A stretch of DNA of 64,000 bases from JACVRW01 sp034664125 (GCA_034664125.1 JAXDIG010000041.1:16604-80603); one strand, 5' to 3'. Shown: positions 38,031 to 46,276, numbered from the stretch's first letter. A program made the numbers and translations. The notes: generated by a model from the letters alone, not told the origin.

Positions 38031-39167
38031 GTGCCCGACCTGAGATTGGCTGCGGATCCGGACGCGGCCGCGGAGACGCCACGCGGCGCCCACCTGGAGA
38101 TGGTGGGCGCCGTGCTGGCCGGCGACGGGCTCGAGCGGGTGGCGGAGATCGCCTCCGCGCACGCCGGTGCGCCGGTGGCCGTGGTGGTTCCCCGGCTGGG
38201 GGTGCCACTCGAGGGATGGGCCCGATTCGAGCGCTACGTGGGCGCCCGCCTCGCCGGCGGGCGCCCACAGCGCCCGTCCGAGGTGACGGCCGAGGTGCCG
38301 ATCTCGTCGGGCGGGCGTGAGCTCGGAGCCGTGCTGCTGCTCGGGCCGGGGCGGCCCGATGCCGGCGACTACCTCCACATGGCCGCGATCGCGGCGCTCA
38401 CGGAGGTGGCCGTCGTCGAGGCCAGGGACGAAACCGAGCAGACGCTGCGCGGCTCGTTCCTGGAGGAGCTCCTGACGCGGTCGGACCTCGACCCGGTGGA
38501 CGTGCAGCGGCGCGCCGCCCGGCTCGGGTGCGACCTGGCCGGCGGCTTCGTGGCGCTGTGCGCGAATCCGAACGGGCGCGGCCCGGGCCGCCTGGTGGCG
38601 GCGCTGGCGGCCGAGCTGCCGGGCGTGCTGGCGCAGGCGGTGGAGGGCAAGGTCTACGCGCTGCTGCCAGGACCGCCCGACCCGGCCCGCCGCGCCGCGG
38701 CACGGCTGGGCCGCCACGCCGAGATCGGCGTGTCGTCATACCGCAGCGGGGCGGCGGAGGCGCGCCGGGCGCTGGAGGAGGCCGAGCTCGTGCTGGGCGT
38801 CACCGCGGCCGGCGGCGGCCCGCCCGGCGCCGAGATCGGCGAGGGCACCTACCGGCTGCTGTTCCGGGTGCTGGCGAGCCACCCGCAGGAGGTGCGCAGC
38901 TTCTTCGAGGACACGGTGGCCCCGCTCGTCCGCTACGACGAGCAGTACGCGACCGACCTGGTCGGCACGGTCGACGCCTACCTGGCCAACAACTGCAACA
39001 TGAACGCCACCGCGCAGGCAATCCACGCGCACCGCCACACGGTGGCGTACCGCCTGGAGCGCGTGCGCGAGCTGAGCGGCCTGGACCCGCTGCGCTCAGA
39101 AGACCGCGAGCGCCTCGGCCTGGGGCTCAAGGCGTACCGGATCATCGCGCCGTCGCTGCCGCGCTGA
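38031..39167 (+). CDS. PucR-type transcriptional regulator
   Basis: 378 residues from GTG 38031 with a GGGAGGG Shine-Dalgarno about 10 nt upstream. A GAF-like N-terminal half (GAHLEMVGAVLAGDGLERVAEI, LGAVLLLGPGRPDAGDYL) leads to the GGDEF-like CdaR linker and a C-terminal PucR helix-turn-helix (NNCNMNATAQAIHAHRHTVAYRLERVRELSG). PucR proteins control nitrogen-compound use (purines, GABA, sugar diacids). Directly after amt-glnK with an 18-bp gap, so it may take part in nitrogen control; its target is not evident. Confidence 0.88.
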   Translation: MPDLRLAADPDAAAETPRGAHLEMVGAVLAGDGLERVAEIASAHAGAPVAVVVPRLGVPLEGWARFERYVGARLAGGRPQRPSEVTAEVPISSGGRELGAVLLLGPGRPDAGDYLHMAAIAALTEVAVVEARDETEQTLRGSFLEELLTRSDLDPVDVQRRAARLGCDLAGGFVALCANPNGRGPGRLVAALAAELPGVLAQAVEGKVYALLPGPPDPARRAAARLGRHAEIGVSSYRSGAAEARRALEEAELVLGVTAAGGGPPGAEIGEGTYRLLFRVLASHPQEVRSFFEDTVAPLVRYDEQYATDLVGTVDAYLANNCNMNATAQAIHAHRHTVAYRLERVRELSGLDPLRSEDRERLGLGLKAYRIIAPSLPR

Positions 39168-39200
39168 GCTCAGCGCGGGCGCCGCGCCCCCGCGGACGCC

Positions 39201-39313
39201 GCCGAACGGCAGCAACCAGGGCGCCACCAAACGACTTTTGCTGCCTTTTACACCCTATAGACCGTAAAACTCAGCAAAACCGTTCGGACCACCCTTTATT
39301 GCTGCTGTTCGGC
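39201..39313. repeat. nested inverted-repeat element, copy 3
   Basis: Fills most of the 151-bp gap between the convergent pucR-like and dgcN-like genes. Outer arms GCCGAACGGCAGCAA (39201-39215) and TTGCTGCTGTTCGGC (39299-39313) pair 14 of 15. One inner hairpin (39236-39279): TTTTGCTG/CAGCAAAA and TTTTAC/GTAAAA stems around ACCCTATAGACC, continued outside by AACG/CGTT. The left arm ends CAACCAGGG as in copy 1, and the right arm begins ACCCTTTATTGC as in copy 2, so it belongs to the same family although the inner unit has a different sequence. Confidence 0.8.
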
Positions 39314-39318
39314 GCGTC

Positions 39319-40362
39319 CTAGAGCTCCGCGAGCACCGCGTCCAACACGCGCTCGGGCCCGAAGCGCACCACGTCGTCGGCCACCAGGCCGGTCTCGGCC
39401 TCCGCCGCGGCGATGGCCGACCGTGCCGCCCCGTCCGAGTCCAGCTCCGCGGTGTTCAGTGCCACGGCCGCCACCCGCGCCGGGCGCACCGGCCGCGCGG
39501 TGTTCTCGTACGCGTCGATCAGCTCGGGCAGCGGCGGGATCGGCAGATCGGGGTAGTTGCGCAGCGCCGTCGCGCCGGCCTTGTGCACCAGAACGAGCAG
39601 GTCGGGCGCCGAGCCGTGCAGGAGCCCGAGCGTCACCCCGGAGTAGGCGGGGTGGAAGAGGCCGCCCTGGCCCTCGACGAAGAGCAGGTCGCCGCGCTGG
39701 GCTCCCTCGTGCACGAGCCGCTCGCCCGCGCCCGCCACGTAGTCGGAGATCACGTGGTCCACGGCGATGCCCCAGCCGGCGATGGCCACGCCGGTCTGGC
39801 CGGTGGGGACGTAGACGGAGCGGCGGCCGCGCTCGCGCGCGGCGCGGTCCAGCTCCAGCGTGACGACCTTCTTGCCGATCACCGTGTCCGAGCCGACGCT
39901 GTGAACCACCCTCACCGAGTCCGGGCGGCTGTAGGGCCCCTGGGGGACGGTCAGGTCGGCGGGCGCGGCGCGCAGGTCGCGCAGCGCGACGCCGGCGCGG
40001 GTGGCGGCGCGGCGCAGCTCCGGGTCCTCCGAGAGCTGGGTGTGCAGGCCGGCTTCGACGTGGAGCCCGGCGCCGATCGCCTCCACGAGGGTCGCGCGCC
40101 AGGCCGGGTCGAGCTTGCCGCCCGTCGGCGCCACGCCGACCAGCAGCGCCGTGGCGCCCCGCTCGATCGCCTCGCCCAGCGTCGCGACGATCGGCACCGG
40201 GTGCAGGCTGAACGGGACCACCTCCGAGGCGGTGCGCCCGGCTTGGGTGGAGTCGATCACGGCCACCACGTCGCGCGTGCCGTAGCGGATCACGCCGTGC
40301 GCGGTCTTGCCGTTGTGAGCCGCGAACAGGCCCTCGGCGAAGATGGCGAGCTTCTCGGTCAC
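39319..40362 (-). CDS. DUF1611 family protein, DgcN-like
   Basis: 347 residues from GTG 40362, overlapping the stop of the upstream epimerase by 4 bp. N-terminal Rossmann-like DUF1611_N (KLAIFAEGLFAAHNGKTAHG, ALLVGVAPTGGKLDPAWR), then the P-loop-like core (VGSDTVIGKKVVTLELDRA, VPTGQTGVAIAGWGIAVDHV, FVEGQGGLFHPAYSGVTLGLLHG in parts). DUF1611 proteins paired with dipeptide epimerases have been described as DgcN (D-glutamate N-acetyltransferase) with DgcA. The gene pair here matches that arrangement exactly; the biochemical role is by analogy. Confidence 0.82.
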   Translation of the reverse strand: MTEKLAIFAEGLFAAHNGKTAHGVIRYGTRDVVAVIDSTQAGRTASEVVPFSLHPVPIVATLGEAIERGATALLVGVAPTGGKLDPAWRATLVEAIGAGLHVEAGLHTQLSEDPELRRAATRAGVALRDLRAAPADLTVPQGPYSRPDSVRVVHSVGSDTVIGKKVVTLELDRAARERGRRSVYVPTGQTGVAIAGWGIAVDHVISDYVAGAGERLVHEGAQRGDLLFVEGQGGLFHPAYSGVTLGLLHGSAPDLLVLVHKAGATALRNYPDLPIPPLPELIDAYENTARPVRPARVAAVALNTAELDSDGAARSAIAAAEAETGLVADDVVRFGPERVLDAVLAEL

Positions 40363-41360
40363 TGGGCCGGCTCGACCCCCAGCCCCGGCCCGTGTGACGG
40401 CAGCACGCGCCCGTCCTCCAGCTGGAGCCCGCGGAACGGCTCGTCCGCCAGCAGCAGGTGCCCGTCCAGGTCCACCCAGTCGGCGAGCGACGCGATCTGG
40501 GCCGCCGGCGCGACGCCCAGCTGCGACTCCACCATGCAGCCGATCATGACCCGCAGCCCCAGGGCACGCGCGGCGTGCACCATGCGCACCGCCTCGCGCA
40601 GCCCCCCTGATTTCGCAAGCTTGACGTTGATCCCATCGGCATAGCCGGCCACACCCGCCACGTCGCCGAGGTCGTGGCAGCCCTCGTCCACGATCACCGG
40701 CGGCCGCGGCGACAGCTCCCGCAGAGCGCGGAAGGATTCCAGGTCGGCGGCCGGGAACGGCTGCTCGATCAGCTCCACTCCCAGCTCGACCAGCGCCGGC
40801 ACGAGCTCGCGCGCCGCCTCGAGCGTCCAACCCTCGTTCGCGTCCACGCGCAAGGGGGCGTCCGACTCGGCGCGGACCGCCTCGAGGCGCGCCAGGTCCT
40901 CCGCGCCGCCCACCTTGACCTTGAGCGCCTTGAAGGCGCGCGCCCGGCGCGCGCGGTCGCGCGTGCCCTCGAGCGTGTCGATGCCGAGCGTGTAGGACGT
41001 GACCGGCGCCTGCCGCGACAGACCGAGCAGCCGCCAGACCGGGACGCCCAGGCGCCGGCCGACCCAGTCGTGCAGCGCCGCGTCGAGCGCCGAGCGCCCG
41101 GCGGCGTCACCGTCGAGGCCGCCCAGGATCTCCTCGAGCGCGAACGGGTCGTCGCCGAGCTGCGGAGCCGCGCCGGCGAGGAAGGCGCTCGCCGTGGCGG
41201 TGTCCTCGCCGCGGTAGTAGACCGGGGCTGCCTCGCCGCGCCCCACCGTGCCGTCGTGCTCGAGCTCGACCTGCACGACGTCCTGCTCGGTGCGCGAGCC
41301 ACGGGCGATGCCGAACTCCTCGGCGAGGGCCAGCGAGACGGTGCGGGTGGCGAGCTCCAC
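40359..41360 (-). CDS. dipeptide epimerase (enolase superfamily), DgcA-like
   Basis: 333 residues. Muconate-lactonizing subgroup signatures: ALKVKVGG (KxK, first acid/base Lys), then metal ligands in RVDANEGW, LIEQPF and IVDEGCHD, and second Lys in INVKLAKSGG. DWVDLDGHLLLADEPF is the C-terminal family block. Classical members interconvert L-Ala-D/L-Glu from murein; those paired with DUF1611 act on N-acyl-D-glutamate (DgcA). The adjacency with DUF1611 favours the latter. Overlaps the next gene by 4 bp, so the two are one operon. Confidence 0.9.
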   Translation of the reverse strand: MELATRTVSLALAEEFGIARGSRTEQDVVQVELEHDGTVGRGEAAPVYYRGEDTATASAFLAGAAPQLGDDPFALEEILGGLDGDAAGRSALDAALHDWVGRRLGVPVWRLLGLSRQAPVTSYTLGIDTLEGTRDRARRARAFKALKVKVGGAEDLARLEAVRAESDAPLRVDANEGWTLEAARELVPALVELGVELIEQPFPAADLESFRALRELSPRPPVIVDEGCHDLGDVAGVAGYADGINVKLAKSGGLREAVRMVHAARALGLRVMIGCMVESQLGVAPAAQIASLADWVDLDGHLLLADEPFRGLQLEDGRVLPSHGPGLGVEPAQ

Positions 41361-41388
41361 GGCGCCGCCAAGAATGACGGCAGCGCGC

Positions 41389-44355
41389 TTAAACCGCCGC
41401 GCCGGTGTCCGCCAGCCCCTGCCGCACCGCCACCGCCGCGGCCTCGGTGCGCGAGCGCACGTCGAGCTTGGCGAGGATGCGGGAGACGTGGACGCTGGCG
41501 GTCTTCTCCGCCATGTGCAGCTCCAGGCCGATCTCGCGGTTCGTCGCGCCGTGGGCCACCAGCGCCAGCACCTGGCGCTCGCGCGGCGTCAGGCCGAAGG
41601 GGTCGTCGGGCTGCCCGTCGTCGGGGGGCGCTCCGCCCGCCGGCTCGGCCGTGTCCAGCAGGCGCAGCCGCGCTCGCGCGGCCAGAGACTCCAGCTCGGC
41701 CACCAGCCAGTCGCTGCCCAGCTCGCGCGCCGAGCGCAGCGCCTCCGAGGCCACGCCCGCCGCGGCGGTGCGCTCGTCGGCGTGGACCAGCGTCTCGGCC
41801 TGGCGCCAGCGCGCGTACACGCGCCGGTAGGGGCGGCCGAGCCCCTCCCAGGCGTCCGCGGCGGTGGACCACAGCGCGGCGTCGGCGCTCCCGAGGGCGC
41901 GACCGTGCTCGGCCTCCCCGCCGGCCAGCTCGGCGCGCTCCACCGGGCCGCCCGCCTCGGCGGTCAGGCGCAGCCGCGCGAGCTGCTCCTCGGCGCGCTT
42001 GAGCGCGATCCGCTCCGCGTTCGCGTCGCGTGTGTCGCGTGCGAGCGTTGCCGCGTCGGCCTCCACGCGCACGCCGATGCCGGCCACGCCCGCGATGCGC
42101 GCGACGTCATCGGAGCAGTACTCGATCTGGTCGAGCGCGTCGTCGACCGCCCCTCGTGCCGGGTCGATGTTGCCGCAGCGGCGCTCCAGCTCGGCGCGCA
42201 TCCAGCCGTAGGCGCCCACGAACTGCGGCTCCGTCGACTCGCGCGCCGGCCGCTCCATCGCGTCCAGGTCGACGCGCGCGCTGTCGAGGTCGCCGGCGCC
42301 GAGCGCCAGGACGGCGCGTGCCATCTGCCACACGAACAGCTGGGTTCCGGAGCGCCGGCGGCTCGAGGGCGGCAGCAGCTCGTGCGCGTCGCCCCAGCGG
42401 CCCAGGTAGTACGAGAACTCGACCACGTTCATGGTGAGCCAGTCGTGCGCTCGCGTGTTCGGGGCGCTCGTCTGCAGTCCCTCGCGGGCGACCGCGAGCG
42501 CATCCTCGGTGCGACCGTTCATGTGGAGCACGTCGGCCAGGTTGATGTAGGCCGCCGTCACCTCGCGGGGGAACCCGGCGTCGCGCGCGGTGTCGAGCGC
42601 CTCGCGCAGCGCGGCGGCGCCCGCCTCGACGTCGCCCTGGTTCCCCAGCGCGGTGCCGAGCACGTTGAGCGCGCGCACCTCCACGTCGCGGTCGCCGATC
42701 GCCCGCGCCACCTCGAGCGTCTGGCGCGACACCCGGATGCCCTCCCCGTAGCGCGACTGGAGCATGCGCGACCGGGCCAGCGCCGCCAGCAGGGCGGCGC
42801 GCTCGTGCGACTGCTCCTCGGCGGGCAGCAGCGCCAGCGCCCGGTTGACCGTCTCGATGCTCTCGTCCTGGCGGTTCAGGCTCCAGAGCGCCCGCGAGAG
42901 CCGCTCGAGCGCGCCGGCAGCGAGGCTCGGCTCGGAGCCCTCGTCGACCAGCTCGAGCGCGTGCCGCAGGAGCGTCTCCTGGCGGGCGGCGTCGCCGGCT
43001 ACGTCGGCGGCGTTCGCCGCCTGCATCAGCAGGTCCACCTTGCTGAGGCCGCTCACCTGCTCGGGGTCCGGCACGCGGTCCCAGAGCCCGAGTGCGCGCT
43101 CGCGCAGTGAGAGCGCCTCGTGGAAGGCGTTGACCCGCTCGGCGGCCGCCGCGGCCCGCACCGAGGCGGCGAGCGCGGCCGGCTGGTCGCCTGCGGCGAG
43201 CCAGTGGTGCGCCACCTCGGCCGTCAGGTGCGCACGCTCGCCCTCGTGGTCGATCGCCTGCTCGAGCGTCCGCGCGATCGCGCCGTGCAGCTCCGCGCGC
43301 TCGCCCGGCAACAGGTCGTCGTAGACCACCTCGCGCAGCAGCGCGTGGCGGAAGCCGTAGCTGCCGTCCGCGTGCGCGACCACGATCTGGCTGCCGACCG
43401 CCTCGCGCAGCCCCTCGAGCAGGTCTGCGGAGTCGAGGCCGGTCAGGCCCCGCAGCAGGTCGTCGTCCAGCGACTGGCAGGCGAGCCAGCGCAGCACCTC
43501 CTGGGCGGCGCCCGGCAGCCGCTCGACGCGCAGCATCAGCGCGTCGCGGAGGGTCGGCGGCAGCGACCCGCGCCCGTCGAGTCCCACGGCCAGCAGCTCC
43601 TCGGTGAACAGCGGGTTGCCCTCGCTGCGCGAGTAGAGGCGCTCGACCAGCCCGGGGTCGGCGCGGCTGCCGAGGATGTCCTCGAGCTGCTCGGCCATCT
43701 CATCGCGGCTGAGCCGCTCGAGCTCGATCAGGTGCGCCAGCGGGTCGCGCGCCAGCTCGGCCAGCAGCGGCCGCAGCGGGTGACGCCGGTGCAGCTCGTC
43801 GGAGCGGTAGGTGCCGACCACGAGCATCCGCTCCGTGCAGAGCGTGCGGGCGAGGAAGCGCACGAAGCTGCGCGTGGAGCTGTCCGCCCAGTGCAGGTCC
43901 TCGATCACGAGCAGCAGCGGCTGCTCCGCCGACATCGCGTCGAAGACGGCGAGCAGCGCCTCGAACACGCGCACCTGCTCGGCCTCGGTGCCTTCGTCGC
44001 GGGAGCCGCCGCCGAGGCCGGGGAGGATCGTGGCGAGGTCGGCGCGCTGGCTCGCGGGCAGCACGTCGAACGCGGCATCGCCCTCGCGGGCGACCCGCCG
44101 CAGCGCCCCTACGAGCGGCGCGTAGGGCAGCTCGCCCTCGCCCAGCTCGACGCAGTCGCCGCTGAGCACGCGCGCGCTCGACTCGCGCGCCGTGTGGGTC
44201 AGCTCGCCGGCGAGGCGTGACTTGCCGACTCCGGACTCGCCCGCCACGAGGGCGAGCGAGGGGGTGCCGGCGGCGCTAGCCTCGAGCGCTGCGCAGAGCT
44301 CCGCCAATTCGGCGGCTCGCCCTACGAAGCGGGTGCTCGTGACCCGGGTCGCCAT
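41389..44355 (-). CDS. large ATP-binding LuxR-family regulator (LAL type)
   Basis: 988 residues from ATG 44355, chosen because a GGGAGGATG Shine-Dalgarno region lies just upstream and RFVGRAAELAEL begins the conserved domain; the frame is open to 44517. AAA/NACHT-like ATPase with Walker A GESGVGKSR and Walker B LLLVIEDLHWAD in the first 300 residues, a long TPR-rich middle (about 420-850, e.g. EALSLRERALGLWDRVPD, ALREALDTARDAGF), and a C-terminal LuxR HTH (LTPRERQVLALVAHGATNRE, IGLELHMAEKTASVHVSRIL). MalT/LAL architecture. Lies 28 bp after the dgcA-like start in the same direction, so it could regulate that pair; ligand unknown. Confidence 0.92.
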   Translation of the reverse strand: MATRVTSTRFVGRAAELAELCAALEASAAGTPSLALVAGESGVGKSRLAGELTHTARESSARVLSGDCVELGEGELPYAPLVGALRRVAREGDAAFDVLPASQRADLATILPGLGGGSRDEGTEAEQVRVFEALLAVFDAMSAEQPLLLVIEDLHWADSSTRSFVRFLARTLCTERMLVVGTYRSDELHRRHPLRPLLAELARDPLAHLIELERLSRDEMAEQLEDILGSRADPGLVERLYSRSEGNPLFTEELLAVGLDGRGSLPPTLRDALMLRVERLPGAAQEVLRWLACQSLDDDLLRGLTGLDSADLLEGLREAVGSQIVVAHADGSYGFRHALLREVVYDDLLPGERAELHGAIARTLEQAIDHEGERAHLTAEVAHHWLAAGDQPAALAASVRAAAAAERVNAFHEALSLRERALGLWDRVPDPEQVSGLSKVDLLMQAANAADVAGDAARQETLLRHALELVDEGSEPSLAAGALERLSRALWSLNRQDESIETVNRALALLPAEEQSHERAALLAALARSRMLQSRYGEGIRVSRQTLEVARAIGDRDVEVRALNVLGTALGNQGDVEAGAAALREALDTARDAGFPREVTAAYINLADVLHMNGRTEDALAVAREGLQTSAPNTRAHDWLTMNVVEFSYYLGRWGDAHELLPPSSRRRSGTQLFVWQMARAVLALGAGDLDSARVDLDAMERPARESTEPQFVGAYGWMRAELERRCGNIDPARGAVDDALDQIEYCSDDVARIAGVAGIGVRVEADAATLARDTRDANAERIALKRAEEQLARLRLTAEAGGPVERAELAGGEAEHGRALGSADAALWSTAADAWEGLGRPYRRVYARWRQAETLVHADERTAAAGVASEALRSARELGSDWLVAELESLAARARLRLLDTAEPAGGAPPDDGQPDDPFGLTPRERQVLALVAHGATNREIGLELHMAEKTASVHVSRILAKLDVRSRTEAAAVAVRQGLADTGAAV

Positions 44356-44537
44356 GCTCCGGCCATCCTCCCACTCGGCGGGAGGCGGCGGCGCGGCGGC
44401 GGTGCTCCTGGTCGCTGGTGATCTGGATGTAGACAAGCCTGGGGTCCACTGGGGGTCCTCTCGAATCGCTGACACCCTGTGAGTCTCGACCTGAGGCTCG
44501 CTTTGCACATCGGCCATACGGTGCGACCTGCGACGGC

Positions 44538-44570
44538 CGACCCCTTACCCTGGCGAGGGCGACCCCTTAC
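44538..44570 (+). repeat. paired CGACCCCTTAC direct repeats before small CxxC gene
   Basis: CGACCCCTTAC at 44538-44548 and again at 44560-44570, spaced exactly 22 bp (two helical turns). They end 3 nt before the ATG at 44574, so they may bind a regulator on one face of the helix or include promoter elements (TACCCT at 44546-44551). The rest of the gap to the LuxR gene shows nothing else. Confidence 0.45.
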
Positions 44571-44573
44571 GCC

Positions 44574-44738
44574 ATGGAGGCCGGACTCTGCGACACCTGC
44601 AAGCACCAGAAGCTGGTGCGGAACACGCGTGGGAGCGTGTTCTCCATGTGCCAGCGCTCAAAGGACGATCCGCGCTACCCGAAGTACCCGCGGCTGCCGG
44701 TGAAGCAGTGCCCGGGCTACGTCAGCGTGTCCCGCTGA
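44574..44738 (+). CDS. small Cys-rich (zinc-ribbon-like) protein
   Basis: 54 residues from ATG 44574 to TGA 44736-44738. LCDTCKHQKLVRNTRGSVFSM, then CQRSKDDPRYPKYPRLPVKQCPGY. Four Cys (CxxC plus two more) give a plausible zinc site. The shape (CDxC.H...V.N.RGS.FS.C.....D...P.YP..PV..C.GY) is a small conserved protein family I have seen in actinobacteria without assigned function. Ends inside the convergent lipoprotein gene (17-bp overlap). Codon usage is that of the window. Confidence 0.8.
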   Translation: MEAGLCDTCKHQKLVRNTRGSVFSMCQRSKDDPRYPKYPRLPVKQCPGYVSVSR

Positions 44739-45348
44739 CTACGGTCTTCCCGTCGTCGGCGATGCGCACGTCCGGGGCCTTGTCCGAAACCGTCCCGGTG
44801 AACTTGCCGCTTGGCGCGGCACCGCCCCCGGCGGTCACGGCCTTCGCCTTGCCGTTGAGGCCGGCGGCCACACGCCAGGCGATGTCGTAGGGGCCGGCCT
44901 TGACCGCGGTCACCTTCCACACGAACGTCTTCTCCGCGCCGGGCTTCAGGCGCCCGCACGCCCACGTGTCGACGTAGGCGGTGTCGCAGCCGAGCGGCGC
45001 GGCGTTCTTGGCCTCCGGAAAGCCGGCGATCTCGCGCTGGACCCCGTTGACCACGAACTGTGGGCGCTCGGGGTTGGCCAGGTCCGCTTCCGTGGCGTGG
45101 AAGCTGAGGCCCTTCAGCGTGACGGCCACGTTCGGCACCGCCTCGTTGCCGGAGTTGCGCACGGTGATCACGAGGGTGGAGCTTTGCGCCAGCTTCTGCT
45201 TCTTCGGGAAAGTGGCGGTGACCACCTCGACGGCGAAGTTGCCCTCGGGCTCGTCCGCGTCCTGGCGCTCGGCGCCGCCGCAGCCGGCGACGGCGATCAG
45301 GCAGAGCAGGGCGATGCCGCCCGCGAAGCGCTTCCTCCTCGCCTCCAA
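44722..45348 (-). CDS. lipoprotein, DUF4352/CARDB-like
   Basis: 208 residues from TTG 45348. The frame is open to 45399, but sequence before the TTG uses atypical codons, whereas at the TTG a lipoprotein signal begins (EARRKRFAGGIALLCLIAVAGC, lipobox VAGC shown in part) and TATGTT (minus, 45362-45357) lies 8 nt upstream. The mature part looks like an Ig-type beta-sandwich: VVTATFPKKQKLAQSSTLVI, RNSGNEAVPNVAVTLKG, GAEKTFVWKVTAVKAGPYDI and AGLNGKAKAV. Extracytoplasmic. Divergent from the mce operon with an 84-bp gap, so a role beside the lipid importer is possible (inference). Confidence 0.75.
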   Translation of the reverse strand: MEARRKRFAGGIALLCLIAVAGCGGAERQDADEPEGNFAVEVVTATFPKKQKLAQSSTLVITVRNSGNEAVPNVAVTLKGLSFHATEADLANPERPQFVVNGVQREIAGFPEAKNAAPLGCDTAYVDTWACGRLKPGAEKTFVWKVTAVKAGPYDIAWRVAAGLNGKAKAVTAGGGAAPSGKFTGTVSDKAPDVRIADDGKTVVSGTR

Positions 45349-45356
45349 GTCCGGCG

Positions 45357-45362
45357 AACATA
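45357..45362 (-). promoter_or_regulatory. -10 hexamer TATGTT for the lipoprotein gene
   Basis: TATGTT on the minus strand, 8 nt before the TTG at 45348. This site decides the start: the longer open frame would place the -10 inside coding sequence. Confidence 0.45.
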
Positions 45363-45432
45363 GCACCGTTCGCTGTGGCGAGGGGGAGGGACATGCCATA
45401 GGCTTCGTCCCCCGAGGGAGGAGTTTTGCTTA

Positions 45433-46239
45433 GTGGTTAGAGCCGCAGCCGATCGGATCTTCCTGCCGACCAAGAGCCTGCTCGAGCAGGTGGGCGACAT
45501 GATGATCCTGACCGGCAAGACGCTGGTTTCCGCGTTGCGGCCGCCGTACCCGTACGGCACGGAGTTCGTGCAGCAGTTCCTGTTCATGCTGCGGCTCTGC
45601 TGGCTGCCGCTCACGATCTCCACGATCGCGTTCGGATACGGCGCCCCTGGGCTGCAGGCGGGCAACTTCCTCGTCCTGTTCGGGGCGATCGACCGCCTCG
45701 GCGGCTTCTTCGTGCTGGCGTCGATCCGCGAGTTCGCGCCGTTCGTCACGGCGATCATCCTGGCCGGCGTCGGCGGCACCGCGATCACCGCGGACCTCGG
45801 GGCACGCAAGATCCGCGAGGAGCTCGACGCGCTGCAGGTGCTCGGCGTGGATCCGATCAAGAACCTCGTCGTGCCGCGCTTCCTGGCGCTGATGGTCGTC
45901 ACGGGCCTGTTCAACATCTACGCGCTGATCTTCGGCATCTTCGGCGGCGTGCTCGCCACGCTGACCTTCGGCGCGCCGTTAGGGCCGTTCTTCGCGACGT
46001 TGCTCAACAACGCCTCGATCCCCGACTTATGGGGGTCTGTGCTCAAGACGACCCTGTTCGGGGCGATCATCGCCGTGGTGTCCTGTTACAAGGGCATGAC
46101 CGCCTCCGGTGGCGCCGAGGGGGTCGGCCGGGCTGTGAACCAGGGGGTCGTGATCGAGTTCCTGGGCATCTTCGCGTTCAACTACGTCTTCACACAGACG
46201 CTGCTGGCCACCCATCCCGAGATCTCGGTGATCAAGTGA
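45433..46239 (+). CDS. MlaE/YrbE-type permease 1 of the mce system
   Basis: 268 residues from GTG 45433 with a GAGGGAGGAG Shine-Dalgarno (45414-45424). An amphipathic N-terminal helix then five membrane helices, with the MlaE family signature FAPFVTAIILAGVGGTAITADLGARKIREELDALQVLGVDPI (in parts: GVGGTAITADLG, EELDALQVLGVDP) and CYKGMTASGGAEGVGRAVNQ near the end. Lies first in the locus; it forms the transmembrane pair with the next gene and works with the ATPase and six MCE proteins to import lipid. Confidence 0.93.
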   Translation: MVRAAADRIFLPTKSLLEQVGDMMILTGKTLVSALRPPYPYGTEFVQQFLFMLRLCWLPLTISTIAFGYGAPGLQAGNFLVLFGAIDRLGGFFVLASIREFAPFVTAIILAGVGGTAITADLGARKIREELDALQVLGVDPIKNLVVPRFLALMVVTGLFNIYALIFGIFGGVLATLTFGAPLGPFFATLLNNASIPDLWGSVLKTTLFGAIIAVVSCYKGMTASGGAEGVGRAVNQGVVIEFLGIFAFNYVFTQTLLATHPEISVIK

Positions 46240-46251
46240 GAACGAACGCTC

Positions 46252-46266
46252 ACCTCCGCGGGAGGT
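46252..46266 (+). promoter_or_regulatory. hairpin hiding the Shine-Dalgarno of permease 2
   Basis: ACCTCC (46252-46257) pairs perfectly with GGAGGT (46261-46266) around a GCG loop. GGAGGT is the only good Shine-Dalgarno for ATG 46277 (10 nt away). The fold could lower or time translation of the second permease relative to the first, for example until a ribosome finishing permease 1 opens it (the stop is at 46237-46239). Confidence 0.5.
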
Positions 46267-46276
46267 TCGCTGACTG

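Noticed and set aside
39201..39313. Integron attC site
   Set aside because: Paired arms suggested it, but there is no integrase, no attC core sites and no cassette array.
44356..44517. Longer start for the LuxR-type regulator (ATG 44517)
   Set aside because: The extra 54 residues are low-complexity (Pro/Ala/Ser) and a good Shine-Dalgarno precedes the internal ATG 44355.
45349..45399. Earlier start for the lipoprotein gene
   Set aside because: Codon use in this segment is atypical and it contains the probable -10; the lipoprotein signal begins at the TTG 45348.
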